This document shows, piece after piece, positions 43,099 to 54,894 of a stretch of DNA of 64,000 bases. The notes under the pieces are model-generated. The model searched no databases. It was not told the origin of the DNA and saw nothing but the letters and a program-made list of their open reading frames with translations. The stretch's first letter is position 1. The number at the start of each line of letters is the position of its first letter. This DNA comes from Rutstroemia sp. NJR-2017a BVV2 (taxonomy: Eukaryota > Ascomycota > Leotiomycetes > Helotiales > Rutstroemiaceae): assembly GCA_002946415.1 (NCBI GenBank), contig NJPS01000004.1, positions 191,001-255,000 of the forward strand, given 5' to 3'. The position numbers were made by a program, and so were the translations under genes.

Positions 43099-45324
43099 CT
43101 AATGTACTGAAGGCATGTCGTCGTCATCTTCATTAGCATGAGCGTCCCCATGCTCTCCTTCGCTCTCTTCAGCTTCAGTGTCTGTACCCGAATCTGATGG
43201 ATCGGCATAAGCTGGAGCTCGCCAAAACATCAGACGATTTAGAATATTCGTTGCGTTCGCCAGTGATACAGGTGCTCGCACTGGTCTCTCAGCCCCAGCT
43301 TCCCCTTCTTCGACCGTCGCTTCGGTTTGCAGAGCGTTCGTTAGATCGTCTCGTAAGCGATTAAGATCCTCCTGGGCATCACCGGCTGCTTCATTATTGT
43401 TACCGTTATTCCAACCGTTTCGTAAAGCCTCAAGGCCAGGAAAATTTGGTATCAGTCGTGCAAGCGCCGCAATAGGATCATCATATCCATCTGTGGCGCC
43501 GCCCTCTGAACGTTCCAAGTGCATCTGTTGGCCGGCATATGAGATAACATTGGTATCCGGAGGCAAAGGATCGGCATCAGAATTGTTACTACGGTGTAGT
43601 AGATGAGATGGTGCGAGTGCCATCAAAGCCGGCCTGTTGTCCAAGTAGACGAATCTAACAACATCGAGAGTCATGGCCTCATTGCTCAGAATGGGAAGCT
43701 CCGAGACATCTATCTTGTCTAGAGTATGCGCGATCTCCATAAGCAAGGAAGTAGCCTCTGGCGTATTCCACAAGTCGTGCGCTTGGAGTACATACAACTC
43801 CGTAAATAGAGTTTCGGCTTCGGTTCGGGGCTCCTTACCCCAGATTGACGGTGGCGTCTCCAGCCCCAGTTCCTTGAACAGTCTACAAAAGAGCCAAGGC
43901 ACTTGTTCCATGCTCTGCTGTAGTAGACTCCGGCTTCTTGCTCCGTCTTTGAGTTGTAATGCAGCGAGAACGAAGGAAGGCATTGCATATTGTATGGTTG
44001 TATCCCAAGCCTCCACGGCATGTGTATCAGCAAAGTCCAGAAGCCACTGGAATTCGTGCGCGCGTAGTGCAAGGTGATGTATCATCCAACGCATACAATA
44101 CGGATCTTCTTCAGGATCCAAACTCAAGAGAAGCTTTGACCATTCAAACGCCGTTCGATATGTACCCTTCATGATGAGAGACTTTATGTAATGGTAGCCT
44201 GCAAGCCAAAGTTCCCTGTTCTCCGGTCTGGCAAAGTCCAAACGAGCCTTGCCCTGAGACAGCTTCGTGCTAAATGAAGATAGAGAAACTCTGCCGAACG
44301 TGAACAGAGCTCTCTCCACAAGATCAGATGACAAAGAATGGTCACCTTGATCTTTAGCAATCTTGCTAACTTGGAGCAAGAGTGAAATGTGGTATGCTAG
44401 ACTTGTTTCAGCAATCTTATCCCAAAGAAGAATGTATGGGATTGACTTACGGTTTCGTGCCAGAAGACCAACCAGATTCTCCGGATTACCCATTTCGACA
44501 TAGGCATAGAAACTTTGCTGTAGTGCCTGATATGTTTGGTCGTGAATGTATTTGTATTCAACAGTGCCATCAACTGCGGTTTGATCATCCAGGACAGCCA
44601 TACTCAATCCACCTGAGCTCGACTTAGGCCATTCCTCCTTTCCTTGTATGAAGAAATTGCGTCGTAGAGTGAGTTCTGAGAGACCCTTTCCTGGTTTGTG
44701 ATGTCCTTTGAGAACTGTTTCCAAGTCTATTTGTTGCATGCGCTGTCTTCTTCGATTGCCCCTTCCACCGGCACCGCCCTCGTCATTGTCATGGTTCCCA
44801 ATGGCCGCGGATCCAAACAAACTTCGCATCTCATTCGCGACCTTGAGGTGTTGTGTATTGATACCCAGAAGAGTACATACTCTCTCAAATCCTTCATCCT
44901 TCTGCACTGTATGGTTGGCGTTCGCGCCACTTGATGGCTTCAAGTTTAACTCTTTAAGGGCTTCGTCAATTTCATCAAGCCCATCCTTGGACGTGCCCTC
45001 GGCTTCCTTCTTGTTATCCTTCGCTTTATTCTTTCCCTTCTTCTTTTTCTTCGACTTTTTAGGTTTGCTTGCGATTGGGGCGGGAGCGGGAGTGGGTTCA
45101 CTCAATTCTTCGTCATCGGGTTGTTCCTCATGATCACTGTCTTTCGCCTCGTCTTCATCGTTCTCATCTTCGAGAGCCGCAAGGTTGGCAAAGAGACTCG
45201 GCTTTGATTGAACAGGTAGAGGTTCGTCATCGGATTCCTCCTCCTCCTCTTCTTGTGGCTGCGATTTGCTTTGTTGCTCCAACTCGCGCTGCTGCTGTAA
45301 TTTCCGAAGCTGTCTACTGGACAT
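43099..45324 (-). CDS. RQC1: TCF25 / Rqc1 homologue, ribosome quality control factor (741 aa)
   Basis: Single exon from ATG 45324. It starts with MSSRQLRKLQQQRELEQQ, typical of the TCF25 (NULP1) family, then an acidic tract (EEEEEESDDEP), the family's SLFANLAALEDE motif near residue 43, a Lys-rich patch (KKSKKKKKGKNKAK) and the long helical TCF25 domain from about 230 to 690 (for example FYAYVEMGNPENLVGLLARN and YCMRWMIHHLALRA), ending in an acidic tail. In yeast, Rqc1 works with Ltn1, Rqc2 and Cdc48 on stalled 60S ribosomes to ubiquitinate nascent chains; the fungal homologue is assumed to do the same in the cytosol. Length and order are normal, with no lesion. It shares a divergent promoter with the PP2C gene. 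Confidence 0.92.
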   Translation of the reverse strand: MSSRQLRKLQQQRELEQQSKSQPQEEEEEESDDEPLPVQSKPSLFANLAALEDENDEDEAKDSDHEEQPDDEELSEPTPAPAPIASKPKKSKKKKKGKNKAKDNKKEAEGTSKDGLDEIDEALKELNLKPSSGANANHTVQKDEGFERVCTLLGINTQHLKVANEMRSLFGSAAIGNHDNDEGGAGGRGNRRRQRMQQIDLETVLKGHHKPGKGLSELTLRRNFFIQGKEEWPKSSSGGLSMAVLDDQTAVDGTVEYKYIHDQTYQALQQSFYAYVEMGNPENLVGLLARNRKSIPYILLWDKIAETSLAYHISLLLQVSKIAKDQGDHSLSSDLVERALFTFGRVSLSSFSTKLSQGKARLDFARPENRELWLAGYHYIKSLIMKGTYRTAFEWSKLLLSLDPEEDPYCMRWMIHHLALRAHEFQWLLDFADTHAVEAWDTTIQYAMPSFVLAALQLKDGARSRSLLQQSMEQVPWLFCRLFKELGLETPPSIWGKEPRTEAETLFTELYVLQAHDLWNTPEATSLLMEIAHTLDKIDVSELPILSNEAMTLDVVRFVYLDNRPALMALAPSHLLHRSNNSDADPLPPDTNVISYAGQQMHLERSEGGATDGYDDPIAALARLIPNFPGLEALRNGWNNGNNNEAAGDAQEDLNRLRDDLTNALQTEATVEEGEAGAERPVRAPVSLANATNILNRLMFWRAPAYADPSDSGTDTEAEESEGEHGDAHANEDDDDMPSVH

Positions 45325-45868
45325 GGTGACGACGTATATTCATTTGACCACGATGGATTTAATCAAAACAAACAAGAGAGTATGAAAGAAAATGTATGTT
45401 CAAGTAATAAAGACTGTCAAATAAATATGCACAGTTTTCGTAAAACGTAGAGATTTCGCGACGGCGAATGACGCATTCGACGGCGTTAGTGAGGGGCAGA
45501 TTTTAGACAATCCAATCCGCCAACATCTGGAAGCGGTACGGGGCCGCATTCACATAACACTCACCGTTTGGTGTCCCGTGCTGCTAGTTGACTTACATTT
45601 AGCTATATTTCATACAGCGAGACAGCTTCACTTCGTACGGTATTCGTGGTTGTTAATTATGAGATAGTATTCACGCTTCCATTCTTTTGCACAATCTTTT
45701 GATACGTTGCCCTTTCTGAAACTCATTCGAGCACCCTCCGGTGTAACTGAGATCCGTTCTTCCTGAGATTAGCATCCAAGCGCCATCTGGAGATTTGCAC
45801 CAGAGCAGCTTAGCTAAATCCAATTTCGGGCATATCCTTGGATCCATCGTGCAAGAACTTCAATCTCA
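45325..45868. promoter_or_regulatory. Divergent promoter region between RQC1 and PP2C genes
   Basis: The 544 bp between start codons facing apart contains both promoters. Pyrimidine-rich stretches are present; no specific site is recognised. Confidence 0.45.
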
Positions 45869-47800
45869 ATGCGTCAAGTAGCACTCCGAGCAGTTCGCAC
45901 TGCGCGACAATTACCTGCTTTTTGCAGCACTCGCGGTAGCATATTTGGATCCTCGAGTCATGTTCTAGGCGCACGATTTTTCTCCGGTAGAGCTCCCGTC
46001 CCCAAATCGTCAGCATCTGCGACAACATCAGCATTCAAATCAGCATTCTCTGAACCACTGCAAAGCTCGACGTCGATGTATTTTCGAAGAATATCCTTGG
46101 CTGTTGTCTCCGGTCTCGTTGGTTATGGCGCGTGGTATTCGTACAAGGGTCCATCATCAACAGATTTGGCTTACGGCTCGGGTTCAATTTCGTCTACACA
46201 ACAAGCGCGCGGGCTGAGCACCAGCACGACCTATCCGACTCCGATAGGACCAAAAGAGACTGTGGATGAGAGAAAAGCTGTAATAGTCGGCACCGACGCT
46301 CTTTATACTGACACTATTGAAGGGCCGATCACAAAAGAGACGGACGGCGCTGGTAGGAGGGTTCTGGAGATGTTGACGCCGGCGCAAGCTACCGAAATTT
46401 TGCGACGGAATGAAGAATCCTACTTAATTGGTCGTGGGAAAGGCGTCGTGCGATATGATGTGGTCCAAATCCCGAGCAATAACCCAATCGAAGATGATCA
46501 CTCGGAGAAGATCATCGAATTACCGCAGGCTGGCGCAGAATCAGCGAGCGCGGTTCCTGACTGGATGTTCTGGGGTGTATTCGATGGGCATTCGTATGTC
46601 TCTTTCCACATTGAGCGCAATACATACTAACTCTTCACATAGTGGCTGGACTACTTCTGCAAAGTTACGACAAGTCTTGATCAACTACGTTGCGCGCGAA
46701 CTCAACTCCACTTACAAAGCCTCGCCTACACCATCATCAGAAGCCGTTGAAGCAGCCATCAAGATGGGTTTCACTCGACTAGATCACGAAATCGTACATG
46801 AGAGCGCACAGAAGGTCATGAAAGGGAACTCCAAGTTAGTTGCCGCAGAACTCTTGGCCCCAGCGTTATCTGGATCATGCGCACTTCTCTCGTTCTACGA
46901 TACGAATACAAAATTATTACGTGTTGCATGTACGGGGGATTCTCGGGCAATTCTGGGAAGACGGACTGAGAATGGGAAATGGGCAGCAACAGCTTTATCG
47001 GCCGACCAAACTGGCAGCAATCCTGATGAAGTAGCTAGAATGCGGAAGCTGCACCCTGGAGAAGAGAATGTCATTCGCAACGGCCGTGTCCTCGGCGGTC
47101 TCGAGCCTACACGTGCCTTCGGTGATGCAACCTACAAGTGGTCTCGCCAGGTTTCGGAGCGGTTGAAGGAATCATTCTTCGGCAGGACTCCTTCCAATCT
47201 CTTGAAAACTCCTCCATATGTCACCGCTGAGCCTGTGGTTACTACTACGAAAATTCAACCTGAAAGAGGTGACTTCGTCGTAATGGCAACAGATGGCCTT
47301 TGGGAAATGCTTTCCAATGAGGAAGTTGTTGGATTGGTTGGTCAATGGATTGATAAGCACGCTGCTGATGCAAGTGGAAACTCCGCAAGCACATGGGCCA
47401 AGATGTTCACATCACAACAGAAAGGTCTCCCGGTAGAGGCAAGCAAGGATAAGAGTGATAATGATGGACAGAAGACTCCTATCAGGCAACGACAGTGGGG
47501 TGTCAAGGAAAGTGATCGGTTCGTGGTTGAAGACAAGAACGTCGCTACTCATTTAGTGCGCAATGCGTTAGGAGGTAAAGATAAGGACATGGTTTGTGCG
47601 CTGTTGACGCTGCCCGCTCCATATTCCCGACGATATCGGTAGGTAAACTCACCTCTCCTTCTCGAGCCCAGACTAATAATTTCTTCAGTGATGACTTAAC
47701 CGTGGAGGTCATCTTCTTCGGCAATGGCGAGAAGAGTGGCGATGTGGTTGTCAACAAGGAAGCTAGCGCGAGTGCAAATAATGTCCAGGCCAAACTATGA
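45869..47800 (+). CDS. Mitochondrial PP2C-type protein phosphatase, Ptc5-like (610 aa)
   Basis: Three exons: 45869-46593, 46643-47638 and 47689-47800, with introns of 49 and 50 bp; 611 codons. The first ~60 residues are Arg/Ser-rich without acidic residues (mitochondrial presequence), followed by one membrane helix (ISLAVVSGLVGYGAWYSY, about 75-92). The PPM domain begins near 180 and shows FWGVFDGHSGW with the metal-binding aspartate split by intron 1, CTGDSRAILGR, and VVMATDGLWEMLSNEE with another metal aspartate. Near the C-terminus LVRNALGG and, after the last intron, DDLTVEVIFFG supply the final acidic ligands. Architecture resembles yeast Ptc5, which dephosphorylates the E1 alpha subunit of pyruvate dehydrogenase in mitochondria. 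Substrate is inferred from the family; other Ptc5/Ptc6-group members remain possible. Confidence 0.9.
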
Positions 47801-48458
47801 TATTTCCTTTCCATCAACCTCACATGTACTATATTAGCATTGCAGCATCTTTCTGCGATAAATGTTATACCCCATAATTGAGATATGAAGACTGGGTTTC
47901 TATGAGGAGTTAGTCGCAGGGAGTCGAAGATAATTGAATTCTTTGAAAACTTCTTGGGCATGCGCTCCACTGTTACGTCTCGCCTAACCCAGCATCATGT
48001 GGAAACCGATACTAGGATGCAGCACCGTATATTGAAGACTTTAACCAGGGAATTGATAAGGTTGTAGCGATAATAGCTAAGTAGTGGAATTAGTCTTTGA
48101 ATTGGGTAGAAAGCTCTATGTGCTAAGGAAGCGTATCTGGCGTATCTGGATCTTTGCCCTATGTGGAGTCTATCATGTCCTGAGCCTCTGTCTGGAGGTC
48201 CCAGGACCCCGTCAGCCTGGGTTCCTGGAATCTCCGTAATACCTCGCCGGCCCTTCAGGATCCCTCGCGCGTTCCTTTCAAGCGTTCTCCTAGCAGTAGC
48301 CAGTCGTTAAGCCCAAGGCCCCCTAGTAAGGTGTTGAATTCGTAACACTTATGTCAGTGGGTAGCTTTTGCTTCCACGTCCAACGAGTGAGACACTCAGC
48401 TCCAGCGCTTTGACAGCTCGTCGAATCTAATTTCGAGAAAACCTCCAGGAATACCATT
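47801..48458. other. Intergenic region between convergent genes
   Basis: About 660 bp including a C/G-rich patch (48195-48300). No supported feature. Confidence 0.5.
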
Positions 48459-50242
48459 CTACTCATCATCCTCATCCTCAGTTTCCCAGTATGAGTCGCT
48501 ATCATCGTCCTCTTTCTTAAGATACTCTCCATTCGCCCAATATCTAGAACTTCCATATATCACTGACCTATTCCCGCCCAACCAAGGTTCATCCGCATCT
48601 TTGCCTTCAAAGTTTCCCTCCATCTCCACCGGCATATTCCCAACGCCTGCATAGGGTTCTTGATACGCGCAATCAAACCTCGAGATCCAGATGACTTTCT
48701 TCTGTTTATTCTCTGCATCTTCACTAGGACGGCGTCGACAGATTACCGCCTTTTCAGGTAAATACCCAGTACTACGATCAATATCAGTAATCCAGGCGTT
48801 GATATCCAGTTTGTGAAGCCGAGGCATTGCTTTGAAGATTTTAGGCGCGACCGCCTCGATTGGGTCAAACTCTTCGTCTTCGTAGCATACAACGTTGTCG
48901 TTTTCTAGCTCCATATACATCTCCTCGATTGAATGAGGCAAGTTTCTAACAAAATCCAAGATTTTCTATAAAGCATCAGCGAGAATGAACTATGGTGCTC
49001 TGGTGGGATATTAAGAAACTCTCTTACAGGTACAGCTTCGTTGAACAGTGGCCGGCCATCTTCTCCGGGTTGAGGAGCTCCGATTTTCAAAACCCTGAGA
49101 CTGTTCCATCCAGAAAATAACTTCCCAATCTCAGCCGAAAGTGGACATCCAATATTCCACATCTCGAAAAACTCAATGCCTTCTTTGGTGCTTGCAGGTG
49201 AAGGTGTCGAATCGGACCAAACTGGAAGTTTGTGACTTTGCCATCGATTTTCCTCATATGATTGCAACGCAGTCAAAGACTTCAACTTTGGCGCTGCTGC
49301 GATGACTTGCTGCATGTAACGCATCATTTCTTGATCCAATGGTCTCCAGCCAAAGCTCATCGCAAGTGAAGTTAACAAGCTATGATGTCTCCGAATGAAA
49401 TGTAATACTGATTCACTGTCTTTACCGGGGACTGCACCCTGGTAGCGGAAACTGCACAACTGTGGGAGCAGTATATTTTGCATGTCCTCATTTCCCACTT
49501 CGGAAAGGGGAGGGGGAGCCACCTCACGGGGATAAATAGACCTTCCGACATTCGTAATATCGAGTTCCGTTACCTGCGGGAAAACAGTGCCAACAATTTT
49601 GATAGCATGGACGGCTGTATTCCAACAGTTGGTAGTAGTAGTACTACCGTCGTGAGAGTAATAATAAGGGACTTTCCAGCTAAGTTTCTTCAAAGACGTT
49701 TGTTTATCGTCCCATTGACTGGATTCAGGGGTAGTCCGAAGCTCAAGTTCCATGAGTTGAGAGAACGATGAAATATTCGCAATAATATGGCGAGTGAGCC
49801 CGCACTCCGACAACGACGCCTTTGTCAAATAAGGCATATTGCGTGCTACTTGGCCGCCTTGCTCTTCGCCGAGATTCAGATACTCATTTCCGAGTAAAAC
49901 ATCTTCAAACTTAAAACGGAGGTTTAAGGTTCGGACCTTTGCGCCCAAGTTTGGGTTTCTAAATTCAAGTCAATTTGATTATTTGACAGTCTCATATAAA
50001 CGGCGGTGTACTGACGAAGCAAGAGCATTTAGTAGTATGGTCACCTTTTCCTCATTAATATCCCATTCGTCATCGTGCCGGTTGAAATCGAGTTTGAACT
50101 TGATATCAGAATACAATATAGCCGTTGCAACATCCCACAAATTGTGACAGACGAGACTGTAGTTCAATAAGTCTTTGCGGTCGTAATCTAGGTATGATAG
50201 AATGTTGTAGACAAGCTCGTTAGGGAGTAAGTTGAGGGCCAT
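48459..50242 (-). CDS. F-box protein with leucine-rich-repeat-like body (554 aa)
   Basis: Three exons: 50242-50016, 49958-49028 and 48965-48459; introns of 57 and 62 bp (GTCAGT...TTTAG, GTAAGA...TATAG); 555 codons. The N-terminus is a canonical F-box (LLPNELVYNILSYLDYDRKD, then YSLVCHNLWDVATAILYSDI). The remainder is a series of irregular leucine-rich segments (KVRTLNLRFKFED, FPQVTELDITNVG, WNSLRVLKIGAP, AMPRLHKLDINAW) ending in an acidic tail (EDDDSDSYWETEDEDDE). Such proteins bind Skp1 through the F-box and present substrates to an SCF ubiquitin ligase; the target cannot be predicted. The first donor was set at GTCAGT because only that phase joins exon 2. Confidence 0.82.
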
Positions 50243-51890
50243 TTTGCTCTGGTACAATGATTTTTCAAGGAAGAAAAGGTGAACTTCATTGACCATTTAT
50301 AGTGCTTACTTGTATAATTTCGATCAATCTTCTTCAGGCTAATGGGGCAATTCGTAAGGTTACCTGCTGTAGCCTGACACTGAGTGGATTGGGGTGCCTG
50401 AAACCCTCGGGAAATCGTCAAAATAAAATTTTAGGCGGGACAAACATCGTCCAATCCGGCGTACTATTATACGCCTCTATAGGCAACTGCCTCGTACTAA
50501 TAAATACTTCGACCCCTAAGGGAATTCTTGCAATGATATCTGCAATCCCGTATAATGTACGTACAAAGCAACCCAAGCATCGAATGACTGATTCAGCTCA
50601 ACTCCAGCGCGACTACTCTGTCCCAATACGCGTTGATCCTCCTCGACAGCCTCGCAAGCGTGTTGATCGACAGCCATAAATTTCTGGAGTAAGTTATATT
50701 CACTCATGAAGCTCGCCCTATTCAGGCCTCCACTATGGTGGGGAAGTATTCCAACCAAGCAGCAGCATGAACGGCTGCAAAGGCAACCATTCCCATGACT
50801 ACACCGCTTGTGTTTCGGAGTATATCCTCAACGGTCCAATTGCCAGCGCATTCTGCAACGAGTTGCTTAACCAAGGTCTCATAACACCCTTGCAAGTCTG
50901 TACCATCGGCACTCGCATCTTCTTGATCACGAAACGAGATCTTGGGGCAGGATAAAAATGTTCAAATGTACCTACCTCTTCAGCAAGTTTCTATCTCGCT
51001 AGTTATTCGGATCGAGTTTTATCGGCGGACTTTTGCTCTCAATGTTTCTCGTATGACTAGAGGTACATGTACCGAATGTTCTGGGGACGAAGAATCCAAA
51101 CTCTGAAACTTGAACGATTTCGCGGAGTCGTGCAGTCACGATATTCTGCTTCCAATTTTCGTGATTGGTAGCGCTTTCTGAAGATAGTATCGGAGAGGTA
51201 GAGACGGTCGCAGTTGTTCAAGGTACCGATATATTCGTATTCATGATAGAAGCTCTTCAGGTCGTCTAGTCTTGGGTGGAACTTCGACAGTTCTGAGTTC
51301 CTCAAGACTTCTTCATCGTGCCCGGATACTTCCTATCCTGGCCACTGATCAGTGGTTTGGCTGCTTATACATGTACGCACATAATAATCTTACCCAATCA
51401 CCTTCAAACTACCCAAGAGTGTTGAGTTTTAACTGGAAAATTGACGTGAAACCGTCCGATCTGACTGGAAGTTTAACGTAAGTCGTCCGAGGACTTGCAC
51501 TCACATCCAACCAACTTTTGGCCGAACTACAGTCTTAGCTATGGTATTCGCTTTGCTCTATCCACGATTTTGCGTTTGATGCCATTCGTTAGAAAGCCAC
51601 ACGAATTTGGTAGAACCAGGCGCGTAAGCTCATTATCTGAGCTCAAATCGACGTCCAAGTCACAACTTGTTACTTCCCCTTCCAGCATAACAGCCATGAA
51701 GCGGAGTCCACGAGGAGACGATCTCTCACAGTTCGAGTCATTGGTTAAGAAGTTGGTCTGGCCGCTGGCGCACTGTCAGTTGGATAGAGATTGGGTCTAC
51801 TATGGAAATTCTCCACATCTCTATGATGTAAAGAACAAGCTACACCAGCGAGTTGCAGACAAACGATATTCAACATACACCTGAGTCGAC
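50243..51890. other. Gene-poor region with eroded coding patches
   Basis: No complete gene. On the minus strand 51300-51060 (KFHPRLDDLKSFYHEYEYIG) and about 51700-51560 (CDLDVDLSSDNELTRLVLPN) look like pieces of an F-box/LRR-type protein related in style to the neighbouring gene, and may be the wreck of a second copy. The fragment at 50722-50946 is listed separately. Confidence 0.35.
50722..50946 (-). pseudogene. Coding-like fragment, possible C-terminus of a membrane protein
   Basis: One minus-strand frame stays open from about 50946 to TGA 50722-50724 and reads GTDLQGCYETLVKQLVAECA followed by a single hydrophobic helix (SGVVMGMVAFAAVHAAAWL). The paired cysteines before a last helix faintly recall tetraspanin ends. 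There is no start and no identifiable upstream exon, so it is treated as a relic of unknown origin. Confidence 0.25.
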
Positions 51891-52905
51891 TCAATCAACT
51901 TTAACATTAGTCCTCTTCCCCCCAATTCCAGGCTTCCCAAATCTCTTCAAAGCAACGATCATTTTTCGAAACCAATAACAGTTCAACCAAATCAATATTA
52001 CGTTCGTCCCCAGATACACCCCAGCCAACCAACCCGGTAAAGGGAACCCTTCTCGCGAAAGGGTCGCGAATCGAAATAACTGGAAGATTTCCGCTTCTGG
52101 ATATAGAGTAAGGGCTACAAGGGTTCCTAAATCTTCGTCGCCGAATGTCGGGATGTTAAAAGCGGCCCAAATATCTATTTCTAAGTTGAAAAACTGGTAA
52201 GTTCCCCACACCAAACGAGAGAAAAAGAATGTAATGATCAACATAATCCCATTATACAATTGTATTCGTGAGCCCGTCATATCCAGTTTATCTCAGAACC
52301 AGTGGATATTCAAAAACGGCGTCGAGAGTTCGTACAGGACAAAGTTGAGTCCATAGTAGTTTGCGAAGGGTCTCTGTTGAAACTGTATTAGTCCTTTCGA
52401 CATTCGATGCCCGTGGGGTTGGTCGGACTCACAAAACCAAGACTAACAACTGCAAGTGCATAAATAGCATGCAACAACGAACTCCACCCCAGAATATCGA
52501 AATACACTATGCTTACGCCCAAGTCCCACAGAAAGTACCCCGCGGAGAAAGCTTGCACCATGCCGCCCGCGCCAGTATATCCCATATACGGCCCGGCCAG
52601 TCCATGGATCAGTGCTCGGTATCTAAATAGCGAACCAAGAGGGCTATCATGCAGATTAGAACCGACTGGATCAATGATACGAAGTGGATGTTCCAGCTGA
52701 TCTTCGTTTGACGGGGTACGGTTGGATAGACGGGGAAGAGGAACGATGAGATGGCGGGGGAGGCGAAAGATTCGAGAAATGTGTAGAAAGAGAGGGCGAA
52801 GACGATTTCATGGATGTGTAGAGGTAGACTTCCGAGGTTGAGACTCTGGGCGATAGGGTGGATTACTGTGGCGAGCAGGCTACATGGCGGAAATGGGTCG
52901 AGCAT
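51891..52905 (-). pseudogene. TLC-domain membrane protein gene with frameshift and nonsense codon
   Basis: Minus strand from ATG 52905. The protein is a multi-helix TLC (TRAM-LAG1-CLN8) family member: HIHEIVFALSFYTFLESFAS, WNIHFVSLIQSVLICMIALL, GYTGAGGMVQAFSAGYFLWD, then after an intron (52432-52374, GTGAGT...ACAG) RPFANYYGLNFVLYELSTPF and further helices up to 51891. Between the second and third helices the frame changes by one base, somewhere in 52640-52585, and a TGA (52609-52611) ends the first frame. A second TGA at 52293-52295 interrupts the conserved HWF-x-DKLDMTG motif. TLC proteins act in sphingolipid synthesis or membrane lipid sensing; this fungal subgroup is uncharacterised. Two independent lesions make a working product unlikely. 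Confidence 0.72.
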
Positions 52906-53398
52906 TTTAACTTGCTTGTAGACTGTAGTAAACTGAGTCGATACATGTTGCGGTTACTATAGATTCAGCTCTAGAAATATAATCTACCACGAAGGTTTAC
53001 CGAGAGACATTGATAGCTTGCAATTGGAGTGATAGGACTTGCTTAAGTATACATTCCTAGCAAAAACGGTTTGCTAGGAGTGCCAAACGCCACCAAAGAT
53101 CGGACTATATTGCAAGCTCACCGGTCCCAGTCTTCTACTTACAACCTGATCTATCACCTCAACCATCAATTCCCAATCCCTCATGTACCTTCATGCCGGA
53201 CTCTCACCCCAACAGCCAATACCAACTCCCTCACAAAAAAAAGCACCACACAGTCCAAAAGAATTCTCTATACATTCATCCACCTGGTCTACATAATCTA
53301 ATCTAACTCCCCAGACCTCCGGTCAAACCCCCCAGATCTCCCGTAAAACCCCCAATTCCCCAATTCCCTCAATTCCTCCAATCCCCCAAATCTCCCCC
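52906..53398. other. Intergenic region with C-rich low-complexity sequence
   Basis: About 490 bp between the TLC relic start and the stop of the PAQR gene. 53320-53400 is a C/A-rich repeat-like tract (CCCCCAATTCCCC variants). No gene is seen. Confidence 0.5.
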
Positions 53399-54894
53399 CT
53401 AACCCGTAACCCCACAACTAAACCCCGGCCCATGCACATGCCCCGCCGCCCTCAACAACCCCGCCATATGCGCCAGCCCCGCCGCCACCACCGCCACATG
53501 CATGATCTGGTGGCTCGAGCCGAGAAAGTCGTGGCGGCTGGGGTACCATTTTTCTGGGATCTGCAGACGTCAATACTATCTTTGAACAGGGCAGTATATG
53601 AAATCGAGAAAGGGGGAAATCAACGTACCCTAAAAGCATAAGCCCCCGCGCCCACCAGATTCAAAACCGCCATGACCGCCATCCAATCGAGACTCATCCT
53701 CGCGCGCTGCGTCTCCCAGCCATGAAGCAGGAGCCCATGGGTTATGAATATGCTCGCCGAGAGCCCAAGACAGGAGTACATGAGGGCGCGGTAGGGGCGG
53801 AGGCTGGGGTGCCGGAATTGCGGGTGTAGGGTTATAGTTGCGCAGGCGGCGGAGAGGAGGGAGATCTAGAGGAGGGGGAGGGGTGTTAGTTGGGTGTGGA
53901 GGAGGGGAGGGGGTTGCAGTATTGAGGGGTTGAGGGATGGGGTAGTTGCTTGGATAGATGCAGCAAGGAACAACCTACCATAATCCAATACATATCTCTA
54001 ACCCGCTCATCACAATAAAACCCATAATACACACTTGGGATCGTAGAACCCCACATCAAGATCACAACTCCCAGATAGTCCAATTGATTCCCAAAGGCTG
54101 CAATACTCTTGCTATGGTTGGAGAGTGTGTGATAGCTGTGTTTAATCATCAGTATTGGCGGATAAGTTGTAGAGGAAAAGCAAAACCCACATAGCAGAAA
54201 GCGCAAAGCAAACCGCAACCCCAAAAAAGAACGTTGAGAAAACGAACACATCCGCCGTAGTAGCCGTCGGGTAGCGAGTAGTAAGACTAGTGTACAGGAA
54301 GATAGGGAGAGTGAAAAAGAGGATGGAGCCGAGGAGGTGGGTGTGGATGTTGACTGGAGTTTTTAGTAATGGTTATTGATTGGAAGAGGAGAGATTGAAT
54401 GTTCTGACTAGTTTCGTTGTGTATGCTTATGATACTTCTCAAAGACTTTAGAAAAGATCCTGAAGCGGGTCTGCGTGGTGTATGTAAGTAGATGTTCTTC
54501 AAGAGGCGCGTAAGGACACTAACCGGTACCCAGAGAGTATATATTCGTTGTCCCTGTGAACTCTCAGCATATATGATCAAGTACGGAGACGTATGAGTGT
54601 ACTCACTGCTGCCAACTTACTATATCCGAGAAGTAAATCAGTCATGATCGGGAAGTGTAAAGGAAGGACATCAAGCATACACAAACTCCCATGCTCCAGC
54701 AGCTCCTCCATCTCCTTCTCCATCTCCATCTCCATGCTCGATTTATCATCAAACTCATCATCATCATTCCCCAAGCTCAGACTCTCAGCTTCAAGAGACG
54801 TCCCTGTATTCCTATCTCCCTCATCCCATTTAATCGTCGAATACCCATTTCTGCCCAGCAGCTGACGAGAAGCCAATAACTTTACCGCCATCAT
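53399..54894 (-). CDS. PAQR / AdipoR-Izh family seven-helix protein (363 aa, 7 exons)
   Basis: Exons: 54894-54621, 54560-54524, 54470-54409, 54353-54191, 54135-53979, 53865-53629 and 53560-53399; all phases match and give 364 codons. After a polar, acidic N-terminus the core shows DNEYILSGYRPASGSFLKSL, then SIHNETINIHTHLLGS, the SxxxH region SAIYHTLSNHSKSIAAF with LDYLGVVILMWGS, and near the end SSHQIMHVAVVAAGLAHMAG. These carry the conserved histidines and serine of the zinc-binding, ceramidase-like PAQR family. In fungi Izh proteins affect zinc, lipid and osmotin signalling at the plasma or internal membranes. The first two acceptors (CTGAGAG and CACGCAG) were chosen because only they preserve the conserved frame; small exons make automated prediction error-prone here. 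Confidence 0.87.
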
